Below, piece by piece: positions 7,020 to 14,036 of a DNA stretch of 32,306 bases (its first letter is position 1; every line of letters begins with the position of its first letter). The DNA comes from Chloroflexota bacterium (lineage in GTDB: Bacteria > Chloroflexota > Dehalococcoidia > DSTF01 > JACRBR01): assembly GCA_016213125.1 (NCBI GenBank), contig JACRBR010000195.1:1-32306 (forward strand), read 5' to 3'. A model generated the notes under the pieces. That model was not told the origin of the DNA, searched no databases, and saw only the letters and a list, made by a program, of their open reading frames with translations. The position numbers and the translations under genes were made by a program.

Positions 7020-9464
7020 CTAGTCCTGCTGGAACGGCGGCCTGGGCGGGCCGGGAGGGCCCTCGTCCCGGTTCGGTCGGTTGCGCAGTCCGCCGTCCGC
7101 GCTGCGCTCCGGTCCGCGGCTGGTGCCGCCTCCCGAGCCGCTGCGCCGGTCGAACCCGCCCCCGCCACGGGGACGCTCGCCGCCACCGTTGCCGCCGCGA
7201 GGTCCGCGATCGCCGTAGCCGCCGCCACCACCGCCGCCGCCTCGGCCGCCGCGGTCGAACCCGCCACCGCCGCGGCCACCACGGTCACCGCCGCCGCCCC
7301 GCGGGCCGCCACGGTCACCGCCGCCGCTGCGATTGCCGCGCGCCTCGCGCTGGCGCTCCACGGCTGCCGTTGGTCCCTGTTCACCCGCCAGCACGGCGCG
7401 CCGGGAGAGGTTGACGCGCCCCATGCTGTCGATTTCCGTCACCATGACCTCGATCTCTTCGCCCACCGAGAGCGCCTCTTCGACAGAGGGCACGCGTTCG
7501 GTGGAGATCTCCGAGATCGGCACCAGTCCGTCCTTCCCCGGGGCGATCTCAACGAACGCGCCGAAGTTCATCAGCCGGGCCACCCGGCCGTTGTACACCG
7601 AGCCGACCTCCACGTCCTTCGTCATCGCCTCGATGATGCTGATCGCCCGCTGCGCCGATTCGCCGTCCGTCGCGCCGACGAACACCGAACCGTCGTCCTC
7701 GATGTCGATCGTGCAGCCCGTCTCCTCGATGATCGACCGGATGACCTTCCCGCCCGGACCGATGACCGTACCGATCTTCGACGGGTCGATCTGCAGCCTG
7801 TACATGCGGGGCGCGTACGGTGACATCTCCTCGCGCGGCGCGTCCAGCACCTTCAGCATCTCACCCATGATGTGCATCCGGCCGTCACGCGCCTGCGCGA
7901 CCGCTGCCTTCATCACCTCCATGGGGATGCCCTGGATCTTGATGTCCATCTGCAGCGCAGTGATGCCCTCTTCCGTCCCCGCGACCTTGAAGTCCATGTC
8001 GCCCATGGCATCTTCCAGGCCCGCGATGTCCGTCAGCACCTTGTAGTTGCCGTCCTCACCCATGATCAGCCCCATCGCCACGCCCGATACCGGCGCCTTG
8101 ATCGGCACACCGGCGTCCATCAGCGACAGCGTGCTGCCACAGGCCGACCCCATCGACGTGCTCCCGTTGCTGGAAAGCACGTCCGAGACCACGCGGATCG
8201 TGTACGGGAAGTCGTCCGACTCCGGCAGCACCGGCAGGATGGCCCGCTCCGCCAGCGCCCCGTGGCCGATCTCCCGCCGCCCCGCCCCGCCCATGCGTCC
8301 CGTCTCTCCGACGGAGTACGGCGGGAAGTTGTAGTGATGGAGGTACCGCTTGCTGGCGATGGGCGAGAGCGTGTCCAGCCGTTGCGCGTCGCCCACGCCG
8401 CCCAGCGTCGTCACGCTCAGCACCTGCGTCTGCCCGCGCGTGAAGATTGCACTGCCGTGTACCCGGGGCAGCACGCCCACCTGGCACCAGATCGGCCGCA
8501 CTTCGGTCGACTTCCGCCCGTCCGGGCGCTTGTCGTTCTTCAGGATCGAGTCGCGGACCGTCTTCTTCACGAAGTAGTCCAGCGCCTCCCCGACCGCCTT
8601 CTCGCCGAACTCCTCGCCGTACTTCTCGACGAGCTTCGCCTTGTGCGCGTCCAGCCCCCCCTGCCGCTCGTCCTTCGCCAGCGCCAGGAACTCGTCGATG
8701 CTGCCCGCCAGGTCGGCCGAGACCTTGTCCTTCAGCGCCTGCGCCAGCACCGGCGGCTCGAAGACCCACTTCACCGGCTTGAACGCCGCGATCATCTCTT
8801 CCTGCAGGTCGATGAGGATCTGGTTCTGCTGCTGCCCGTACTCCAGCGCGCCCAGGATGACGGACTCCGGCGCTTCGTCCGCGCCCGCCTCCACCATCAT
8901 GATCGCGTCGCGCGTGCCCGCCACCACGATGTCGATCAGGCTGTCCTCCAGCTGGTCGAACGTCGGGTTCGCCACGTACTGTCCGTCGATGTAGCCGACG
9001 CGCACGCTGCTCACCGGCCCGTTGAACGGGATGTCGCTGATCGAAAGCGCCGCCGACGCGCCGACCGTCCCCAGCACGTCCGGCTGGTTCTCCTTGTCCA
9101 CCGCCATCACCGTGATGACGCACTGCACATCGTTCCGCATCGTCTTCGGGAACAGTGGCCGCAACGGCCGGTCCGTCAGCCGCGCGCTCAGCGTCGCCTC
9201 GCTCGATGGCCGCCCTTCGCGGCGGAAGAAGCTGCCGGGGATCTTCCCGGCCGCGTACATCTTCTCCTCGAAGTCGATCGTCAGCGGGAAGAAGTCCGTG
9301 CCCGGGCGTGGCGCGCGCGCCATCACCGCCGTGCACAGCAGTACGACGTCGCCGTACTTCACCAGGCAGGCGCCGTTCGCCAGCCCGGCCACCCGGCCCG
9401 TCTCGATCGTCAGCGTCTTCCCGCCGATCTCTCTTGTGAATGTTCGAATATCAGGTCCTGACAT
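7020..9464 (-). CDS. pnp: Polyribonucleotide nucleotidyltransferase (PNPase) with a long Gly/Arg-rich tail
   Basis: PNPase degrades RNA 3' to 5' using phosphate and works in RNA turnover complexes. The 814-residue protein has two RNase PH-like domains (FFRREGRPSSEATLSARL in the first; the active-site region with LTDIAGLEDAMGDMDFKVAG in the second), then a KH domain (IGPGGKVIRSIIEETG) and an S1 domain (GRVARLMNFGAFVEI). The core matches the family's usual 700 residues. The last about 118 residues are an unusual low-complexity tail with many GGRGG, DRGG and FDRGG repeats, similar to RGG boxes. The start at 9464 has GGAGG about 11 bases upstream. It lies downstream of rpsO as in many bacteria, but a terminator sits between them and the pnp leader carries a strong stem-loop. 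Confidence 0.96.
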   Translation of the reverse strand: MSGPDIRTFTREIGGKTLTIETGRVAGLANGACLVKYGDVVLLCTAVMARAPRPGTDFFPLTIDFEEKMYAAGKIPGSFFRREGRPSSEATLSARLTDRPLRPLFPKTMRNDVQCVITVMAVDKENQPDVLGTVGASAALSISDIPFNGPVSSVRVGYIDGQYVANPTFDQLEDSLIDIVVAGTRDAIMMVEAGADEAPESVILGALEYGQQQNQILIDLQEEMIAAFKPVKWVFEPPVLAQALKDKVSADLAGSIDEFLALAKDERQGGLDAHKAKLVEKYGEEFGEKAVGEALDYFVKKTVRDSILKNDKRPDGRKSTEVRPIWCQVGVLPRVHGSAIFTRGQTQVLSVTTLGGVGDAQRLDTLSPIASKRYLHHYNFPPYSVGETGRMGGAGRREIGHGALAERAILPVLPESDDFPYTIRVVSDVLSSNGSTSMGSACGSTLSLMDAGVPIKAPVSGVAMGLIMGEDGNYKVLTDIAGLEDAMGDMDFKVAGTEEGITALQMDIKIQGIPMEVMKAAVAQARDGRMHIMGEMLKVLDAPREEMSPYAPRMYRLQIDPSKIGTVIGPGGKVIRSIIEETGCTIDIEDDGSVFVGATDGESAQRAISIIEAMTKDVEVGSVYNGRVARLMNFGAFVEIAPGKDGLVPISEISTERVPSVEEALSVGEEIEVMVTEIDSMGRVNLSRRAVLAGEQGPTAAVERQREARGNRSGGGDRGGPRGGGGDRGGRGGGGFDRGGRGGGGGGGGYGDRGPRGGNGGGERPRGGGGFDRRSGSGGGTSRGPERSADGGLRNRPNRDEGPPGPPRPPFQQD

Positions 9465-9499
9465 GTGTGGGGATTCCTCCGTTTTCCGGTTGTGTGGTC

Positions 9500-9529
9500 C
9501 CCGCCAATGCTATGCTCGGCATTGGCGGG
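9500..9529 (-). promoter_or_regulatory. Stem-loop in the pnp leader
   Basis: A perfect 11-base stem (CCCGCCAATGC / GCATTGGCGGG) with an 8-base loop, 35 bases upstream of the pnp start codon. In E. coli pnp mRNA a leader stem-loop cut by RNase III mediates self-control; the position here is similar, so a comparable control element is a reasonable inference. There is no T-run after it, so it is not a typical terminator. Confidence 0.5.
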
Positions 9530-9709
9530 CAATGGCATGTTAAATGACGTTACGCAGCGGCTGATGCTCCGCGGCTGCTTGTGACGACTCGAATGAGGGA
9601 AGTGGTGTGGCCCACCCGCCGCAGCGGGTCTTCCGACGTCAGGGCCCGTCCTCGAGGATCGTCGCTTCGCTTCTTCTCTTCACACCGGGTCACATCTTCC
9701 CGGCGCGCG

Positions 9710-9738
9710 AAAAGGCCTCCGTGTTACTTGCGGAGGCC
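9710..9738 (-). terminator. Intrinsic terminator overlapping the rpsO stop codon
   Basis: On the minus strand GGCCTCCG (9738-9731) pairs with CGGAGGCC (9721-9714) and is followed by TTTT (9713-9710). The rpsO stop codon at 9724-9726 lies in the loop, so the 3' end of the gene encodes half of its own terminator. Confidence 0.75.
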
Positions 9739-9993
9739 CAGTTGCTGGAGGACAGCGCGGTAGCGTGACACGTCCGTCTTATTCAGGAAGGCTAGCTGCC
9801 GGCGTCGTTGGCCGACGAGCTTCAACAGCCCTCGCTGCGTCGAGTGATCGTGCCTGTGCTGCTTGAGGTGTTCCGTCAGGGCGTTGATACGGTCCGTCAG
9901 GAGGGCTACTTGCACCTCGGCCGAACCCGTGTCGGTCGCGTGCCGCTTGTGCTGGCCGACGATCTCGGCCTTGCGCTCTACAGTCAGCGCCAT
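9724..9993 (-). CDS. rpsO: Small ribosomal subunit protein uS15
   Basis: uS15 binds 16S rRNA early in assembly of the 30S central domain. The 89-residue length is standard, and diagnostic segments are present: [37 protein letters not shown] and the basic QRRRQLAFL. The start at 9993 has a purine-rich AGAGAGG about 13 bases upstream. The next gene on the strand is pnp, the classic rpsO-pnp order, although the terminator on the rpsO stop codon should limit read-through. In several bacteria uS15 represses its own translation by binding its leader; the 5' region here is too short to judge. Confidence 0.96.
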   Translation of the reverse strand: MALTVERKAEIVGQHKRHATDTGSAEVQVALLTDRINALTEHLKQHRHDHSTQRGLLKLVGQRRRQLAFLNKTDVSRYRAVLQQLGLRK

Positions 9994-10028
9994 CTATTCC
10001 GCGTTTCCTCTCTCTTTAGTACATCCTG

Positions 10029-10057
10029 AGGCTACCAGAGCCCACACGGGGTGGCAA
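10029..10057 (-). promoter_or_regulatory. Weak candidate promoter for rpsO
   Basis: On the minus strand TTGCCA (10057-10052) is followed after 17 bases by TAGCCT (10034-10029). Spacing is right, but the -10 matches only moderately. It would start transcription about 30 bases upstream of the rpsO start codon. Confidence 0.3.
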
Positions 10058-10105
10058 CCGGTGATACACACTAGGGGTTCAAGATTAGGATCGACACCGG
10101 TATCT

Positions 10106-10138
10106 GTCATTCCGAGCGCAGCGAGGAATCTTGCCGCT
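10106..10138 (+). repeat. Dispersed repeat, family A copy 1
   Basis: A 26-base core beginning GTCATTCCGAGCGCAGCGAG, followed by TTGCCGCT. The same 26 bases occur at 13726-13751, and a partial copy with the same TTGCCGCT tail at 13861-13890, all in the same orientation. The ends ATTCC / GGAAT are inverted, so it can form a short hairpin. Similar elements are common between genes in several high-GC phyla. Confidence 0.75.
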
Positions 10139-10180
10139 CCCGCCAGCGGCGCTCGTAGCGCTAGCGCTGCCAGGGTAGCT

Positions 10181-10198
10181 GCGGAGCTTCAGCTCCGC
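10181..10198. repeat. Short palindrome of the GCT-Y-AGC type, copy 1
   Basis: GCGGAGCT-TC-AGCTCCGC, a perfect 8-base stem with a 2-base loop in the spacer after the gene ending at 10252. It resembles the palindromes at 13789-13806 and 21941-21961. Confidence 0.5.
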
Positions 10199-10251
10199 CC
10201 ACTGTCTCGGGCGGGTACGTGGTTGCTCCGCAGGCGAACCGACTACTGACG

Positions 10252-11505
10252 CTACGGCACTGGGGTGCGTTGCGACGCCGTACACGTCGGTACTAGGCTC
10301 CTCACGCTCGGCGGCGACACCACCGTCGGCTCGTCGGCCGGTTCTGGCGCCACGCACGTCGGATACGCCACCGGAGGCCCAAAGACGTCCTCCTCCGCGC
10401 CAAGGAAGGTCTTGAACCATCTGGCGAGTTCTGCCTGATCATTGCCAAGCCAGCACGGCCGCTCATACCCGATCCCGATCACCCGCACGTGCTCGCCATC
10501 CGGCTCGACGGTAATCCTGAACCGCCCATTACATGCAAGGGCTGCATTCAGGTAGTACACGCCATCGTGGTACTCGTGTCCGAACAGCGGCCTGCTGTCG
10601 ACCCGTTCCGCGAAATCCTCAAGAGAGCCATCGAGGACCAAGGACGGGACCTCGCCATCGGGATACGTGTAGAACTCCTTCCCCGAATCATCAGGAATTG
10701 GCAACGCCGGAAGCTTCCTTTCAAGCCGCGGCACGAGTTCGTCGCGCACCATCGCGAAAAGCGACTTTCGCGTCGACGCCTTACCGCACGCGCCAGACGC
10801 GTCCAGCGCGACCACGCGAATCGCGCGGTATTGAGCCTTGATGCGCGCCAAGCGGCAGTCGTTATCAAGTAACACGTCAATACTACCGGGCACTGCTGGC
10901 CGAGCACCCGATCGGCCTATGACATCACCATGCGCGTGCCCGCTGGCGTCCAGCCGAATGTGGATCTCGCCCGCGTCGAAGTCGATAGGGAGCACCGCCG
11001 CCGGGTCATCCGGTGCGAATTCGTATTTCAGTCGCGGTGGTTCGCCAAGGAAGCTCGTCGCCGCAAACGAGAACGCAGCAAACCCAAACACGATCGGCGC
11101 AACTCGCAGACGAAGCCCTCCCGTCGCGCCTGCTTCTGATATGCGCAGGCACGTGTGCGAGATCGGCAGAACAACCAGCGCCACCAGGTCCGTGTAATCC
11201 ACCACCCGCCCGATTTCGAAGATCCCGCCCGCGTTCCACCCATCGATCGCCCCCTGAGACAGCGGCGACTTCCACCACACAAACCCAAGCGCCGTAGCGA
11301 GGTAGATCTCCCGGGTCCGCCGCGGAAACAGCGCCGACCAGAACATCGGGAAGATGAACAGCCCCGCGAAGTCCGACAGCTTGCCCGTCAGCACGCCCGG
11401 ATACGCCTGCTTCAGCACGAAGTCGTTCGCCAGCAGGAGCAGAAGCCCCGCCACGAACCCCACTGACGTCAGAACGCGTGCCGCCCGGTCCATCGTGCGT
11501 ATCAT
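10252..11505 (-). CDS. Uncharacterised multi-pass membrane protein
   Basis: I do not recognise a named function. The 417-residue protein has about five hydrophobic segments in its first 150 residues. They include a conserved-looking block with LTGKLSDFAGLFIFPMFW near the N terminus, which recurs in uncharacterised bacterial membrane proteins. The C-terminal two thirds is a soluble domain with no motif I can name, rich in acidic residues and ending in a Pro/Thr/Ser tail. I chose the ATG at 11505 (MIRTMDRAARV); a second ATG at 11493 is equally possible, and a longer frame to 11562 would overlap the DegV gene. It is transcribed away from degV. Its stop codon is followed by two heptad units like those after argS, then by dispersed repeats. 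Confidence 0.65.
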   Translation of the reverse strand: MIRTMDRAARVLTSVGFVAGLLLLLANDFVLKQAYPGVLTGKLSDFAGLFIFPMFWSALFPRRTREIYLATALGFVWWKSPLSQGAIDGWNAGGIFEIGRVVDYTDLVALVVLPISHTCLRISEAGATGGLRLRVAPIVFGFAAFSFAATSFLGEPPRLKYEFAPDDPAAVLPIDFDAGEIHIRLDASGHAHGDVIGRSGARPAVPGSIDVLLDNDCRLARIKAQYRAIRVVALDASGACGKASTRKSLFAMVRDELVPRLERKLPALPIPDDSGKEFYTYPDGEVPSLVLDGSLEDFAERVDSRPLFGHEYHDGVYYLNAALACNGRFRITVEPDGEHVRVIGIGYERPCWLGNDQAELARWFKTFLGAEEDVFGPPVAYPTCVAPEPADEPTVVSPPSVRSLVPTCTASQRTPVP

Positions 11506-11540
11506 ACGACGGTCACCCACCCCCGGAGGTTCCCCGCCCC

Positions 11541-12434
11541 ATGCCCGTCCCCCAACCCCCAATCACCAACCCCCAATCACCACCGAAGGTGGCCATCGTC
11601 ACCGACAGCACCGCCTGCATCCCCCCGGACGTCGCCGCCCGGTACGGCATCGAGGCCGTCCCCGTCCACATCATCTTCGGCGGCCGCACCTACGCCGATT
11701 CCCTCACCACCGATACGGCCGAGTTCTACGACCGCCTCCGCACCTCCACCGACCGCCCCACCACCGCCGCCCCCTCACCCGGCATGTACATCGAGGCCAT
11801 CGGCCGCGCCGCCCGCCGCGCCGACGCCGTCCTCGTCATCACCGTCTCCGCGCAGTTCAGCGCCATGTACGACTCCGCCCGCGCCGCCATCGACGCCGTC
11901 CACGCCGAGTCCCCCGCCCTCGACATCCGCCTCATGGACTCCCGCAACGCCGCAATGGCCCAGGGCTTCGTCGTCCTCGAGGCCGCCCGCGCAGCCGAGC
12001 GCGGTGCCAACATCGACGACGTGGTCGCCCGCGCCGAAGAGATGACCGGGCGCGTCACCCTGCTCGCCATGCTCGACACCCTCACCTACCTCGCCCGCAG
12101 CGGCCGCGTCCCGCGCGTCGCCGCCTGGGCCGCCGGCGTCCTCCAGGTGAAGCCCGTCGTCCGCTTCAGCGCCTCCGACATCAAGCTCGTCGCCCGCACC
12201 CGCACCCGCCCGAAGGCCCTCGACCGCATGGCCGCCATCTTCGCCGAGTCCACGGCCGGCCGCCGCGTCCACCTCGCCGTCCACCACGCCAACGTCCCCG
12301 AAGACGCCGCCTACTTGCTCGCGGCAGCGCAGCGCTCCGCCGACATCGTCGAGTCCTACGTCACCGAGTTCACGCAGGTCATGGGCGTCCACACCGGCCC
12401 CGGCCTCGCCGGCCTCGCCTGGTGGTGCGAGTGA
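11541..12434 (+). CDS. DegV family fatty-acid-binding protein
   Basis: DegV (FakB-like) proteins hold a fatty acid in a deep pocket; in firmicutes they hand it to a fatty acid kinase. The 297-residue protein shows AIVTDSTACIPP near the N terminus, TAAPSPGMYIEAI, a VITVSAQFSAMYDSA loop and ARSGRVPRVAAWAAG in the second half, all at expected positions. GGAGG 11 bases upstream supports the ATG at 11541. However, the first 16 codons are largely heptad-repeat DNA (codons for PQPPITNPQSPP), and an in-frame GTG at 11589 would start the protein at AIVTDST as in relatives. No fatty acid kinase gene is visible nearby. It is divergent from the membrane protein gene. Confidence 0.88.
   Translation: MPVPQPPITNPQSPPKVAIVTDSTACIPPDVAARYGIEAVPVHIIFGGRTYADSLTTDTAEFYDRLRTSTDRPTTAAPSPGMYIEAIGRAARRADAVLVITVSAQFSAMYDSARAAIDAVHAESPALDIRLMDSRNAAMAQGFVVLEAARAAERGANIDDVVARAEEMTGRVTLLAMLDTLTYLARSGRVPRVAAWAAGVLQVKPVVRFSASDIKLVARTRTRPKALDRMAAIFAESTAGRRVHLAVHHANVPEDAAYLLAAAQRSADIVESYVTEFTQVMGVHTGPGLAGLAWWCE
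11552..11584 (+). repeat. Heptad repeat within the degV 5' coding region
   Basis: Seven-base units CCAACCC, CCAATCA, CCAACCC, CCAATCA, then CCACC. They lie inside the annotated start of degV or, if the GTG at 11589 is the true start, in its leader. Confidence 0.6.
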
Positions 12435-12479
12435 GAGGTAAGAGGCGAGAAGCGTGAAGCGAGACGAGAGACGTAGGGG
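12431..12479 (+). repeat. Heptad array at the degV stop codon
   Basis: From the stop codon the sequence divides into GTGAGAG, GTAAGAG, GCGAGAA, GCGTGAA, GCGAGAC, GAGAGAC and GTAGGGG, matching a loose G(T/C)GAGA(A/C/G) consensus. The last unit runs into palindromic repeat family B. A near-identical pattern follows the stop of the next gene at 13661. Confidence 0.65.
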
Positions 12480-12503
12480 CGAGGCACCGCCTCGCCCTGC
12501 GGT
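12473..12503 (+). repeat. Palindromic intergenic repeat, family B copy 2
   Basis: Matches the element at 4751-4781 at 30 of 31 bases. The single difference is in the loop of the GGGCGAGG / CCTCGCCC hairpin, so pairing is preserved. Confidence 0.7.
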
Positions 12504-12537
12504 ACGGCCACCACCATCCACATGCGCCGCGCACACC

Positions 12538-12561
12538 GTAGGGGCATGCTGCGGCATGCCC
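12538..12561 (+). repeat. Palindromic repeat related to family B
   Basis: Starts GTAGGGGC like family B but carries a different palindrome, GGGCATGC-TGCG-GCATGCCC. It lies 34 bases after family B copy 2, suggesting clustered insertion or modular growth. Confidence 0.5.
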
Positions 12562-12626
12562 GAAGATCCCACAGTCACCCCACCGCCGCCCATGCGAAAG
12601 CGCCACCAACGCCGCGGGACCGGCGT

Positions 12627-12703
12627 CATCCTCCATCCTCCATCCTCCATCTTCCGTCGTCCATCCTCCTTCGCCGCATCCAACCTCTAACATCCAACAT
12701 CCA
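12627..12703 (+). repeat. Pyrimidine-rich heptad array upstream of the TolB-like gene
   Basis: Units include CATCCTC (twice), CATCCTC-like CATCTTC and CGTCGTC, another CATCCTC, CTTCGCC, GCATCCA, ACCTCTA and two ACATCCA. On the minus strand these are GGA-containing heptads of the same style as the arrays after stop codons. No minus-strand gene ends here that I can support. Confidence 0.55.
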
Positions 12704-12714
12704 CGCCCAGTACC

Positions 12715-13660
12715 ATGCCGCACGTGCACCACCGCTCCGTCACCACGCTCCTCCTCGCGGCCGCCATCCTCGTCGCCGTCGCTCCCGCCTGCAACGACGA
12801 CGGCGGCCCGCCCCCCGCCGACCGGCGTCGTCTTCTACGCCAACCGCGACGGCGACGACGACGTCTATATCACCAACCTCGACGGCACCGGCACGCACCA
12901 GCTCACCAACGAGCCCGGCCGCGACTACGAGGGTGACATCTCGCCCGACGGCAAGACCGTCGTCTTCGCCTCACAGCGCGCCACCGGCCCCAACAGCCAG
13001 CTCTTCCTCATGAACGCCGACGGCACCGACGTCCGCCGCCTCACCTTCAGCGCCGACGGCGCGAGCGGCACCGTCATCGACGACTACGCCCACTGGTCGT
13101 CTGACGGCAAGAGCATCGTCTTCCAGCGCTCCAGCGACGCCACCGGCAAGATGGACGCCGACGTCTGGATCATCGACCCCGTCACCGGAGAGGAGCGCCA
13201 GGTCACCGACACCCCGACCAACTGGGACAGCACCCCCAGCTTCACCCACGACAACAACGGCGTCATGTTCGAGCGCGGCGGCGGCTCCGCCGGCTTCTCC
13301 ATCTACCGCGTCGATCTCGTAACCGGCGAGGCCACCCGCATCACCGGAGACGATGCCGGGCGCGCAACGGGCGGCAAGGAGTCGCCGGACGGCAAGCGTA
13401 TCCTCTTCACCTCCGGCATCGATGGCGACGCCGAGGTCTACGTCGCCGAAGCCTACGGGGGGAACATCACCAACCTCACCAACAACGACGCCGCCGACAT
13501 CTACCCTCACTGGTCGCCCGACGGCAAGCGGATCCTCTTCGAGACCGACCGCGACGGCAACCACGAGATCTACGTCATGAACGCCGACGGCACTGAACAG
13601 CGCCGCGTCACCACCGACCCCGGCAAAGACTCCGACCCCCACTGGTCCCGCGCCCACTGA
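12715..13660 (+). CDS. TolB-like beta-propeller lipoprotein, reading frame broken near the N terminus
   Basis: The gene reads as a lipoprotein with propeller blades, but in two frames. An ATG at 12715 starts a signal peptide with hydrophobic core and lipobox-like end VAPAC (Cys26), then DDGGPPPA. After a run of six C (12811-12816) the sensible protein continues in the +1 frame (TGVVFYANRDGDDDVY) and runs to 13660 with blades such as ISPDGKTVVFASQ, WSSDGKSIVFQR, SPDGKRILFTSG and WSPDGKRILFET. Removing one C restores a continuous protein of about 314 residues, the same length as the TolB-like protein at 1524. The cause may be a sequencing error in the C-run, a real mutation or phase variation. 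The intact part begins at an internal ATG at 13010 if the frame is taken literally. Confidence 0.75.
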
Positions 13661-13709
13661 GTGGGAAGTGAGAAGCGCGACGTGAGACGTGAGACGCGAG
13701 ATGCGCGAA
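13661..13709 (+). repeat. Heptad array directly after the TolB-like stop codon
   Basis: Begins on the base after the TGA: GTGGGAA, GTGAGAA, GCGCGAC, GTGAGAC, GTGAGAC, GCGAGAT, GCGCGAA. The consensus is the same as in the array at the degV stop codon. Confidence 0.7.
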
Positions 13710-13725
13710 GCCAGGGACGCGGTAT

Positions 13726-13751
13726 GTCATTCCGAGCGCAGCGAGGAATCT
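13726..13751 (+). repeat. Dispersed repeat, family A copy 2
   Basis: Exact copy of the 26-base core at 10106-10131. It sits in the 376-base gap between the TolB-like gene and the DMFase-like gene; that gap otherwise holds only repeats and palindromes, and no gene. Confidence 0.75.
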
Positions 13752-13788
13752 AGTGGTGACGCCACCAATCGCCGCCAACCCAGTACTA

Positions 13789-13806
13789 GAGGGGCTTTAG
13801 CCCCTC
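13789..13806. repeat. Short palindrome of the GCT-Y-AGC type, copy 2
   Basis: GAGGGGCT-TT-AGCCCCTC, a perfect 8-base stem. A wider inverted repeat, GTACTAG at 13783-13789 and CTAGTAC at 13853-13859, encloses it and about 63 further bases. Confidence 0.5.
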
Positions 13807-13860
13807 CGGATAAGCAGGGGCTTCATCCTCTTAGGTGCGAGGCGCAGGCCTCCTAGTACG

Positions 13861-13890
13861 ATTCCGAGCGCAGCGAGCAAACTTGCCGCT
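13861..13890 (+). repeat. Dispersed repeat, family A partial copy
   Basis: ATTCCGAGCGCAGCGAG matches the family A core, then diverges (CAAAC instead of GAATC) and rejoins at TTGCCGCT, the tail also found at copy 1. Confidence 0.6.
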
Positions 13891-13944
13891 GACACCAACG
13901 CGGCTGCATGCGTAAGCGCCAAGCACCGCGCCCGAAGTCCACAC

Positions 13945-14036
13945 CTCCCGCCTCCCGCCTCCCGCCTCCCGCCTCCTGCCTCCCGCCTCCCGCCTCCCGC
14001 CTCCCGCCTCCCGCCTCCGACTTCCAGCATCCACCC
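13945..14036 (-). repeat. G-rich heptad array directly after the DMFase-like stop codon
   Basis: On the minus strand, starting at the first base after the TAG, the units are GGGTGGA, TGCTGGA, AGTCGGA and then ten copies of GGCGGGA (one is GGCAGGA). Thirteen units cover 91 bases without a break in register. The G-runs could form a quadruplex in the transcript of the gene. Confidence 0.8.

Noticed and set aside
7872-9461. Long plus-strand open frame (529 codons) opposite pnp
   Set aside because: It is antisense to a clearly real gene; GC-rich codon bias opens such frames. The protein is rich in Arg, His and Val with no domain. Similar frames at 3163-4125, 14310-15677, 20709-21878, 28330-30210 and 30624-31775 were dropped for the same reason.
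13945-14014. Repeat array considered as a CRISPR
   Set aside because: Units are seven bases and directly adjacent, with no spacers and no cas genes.
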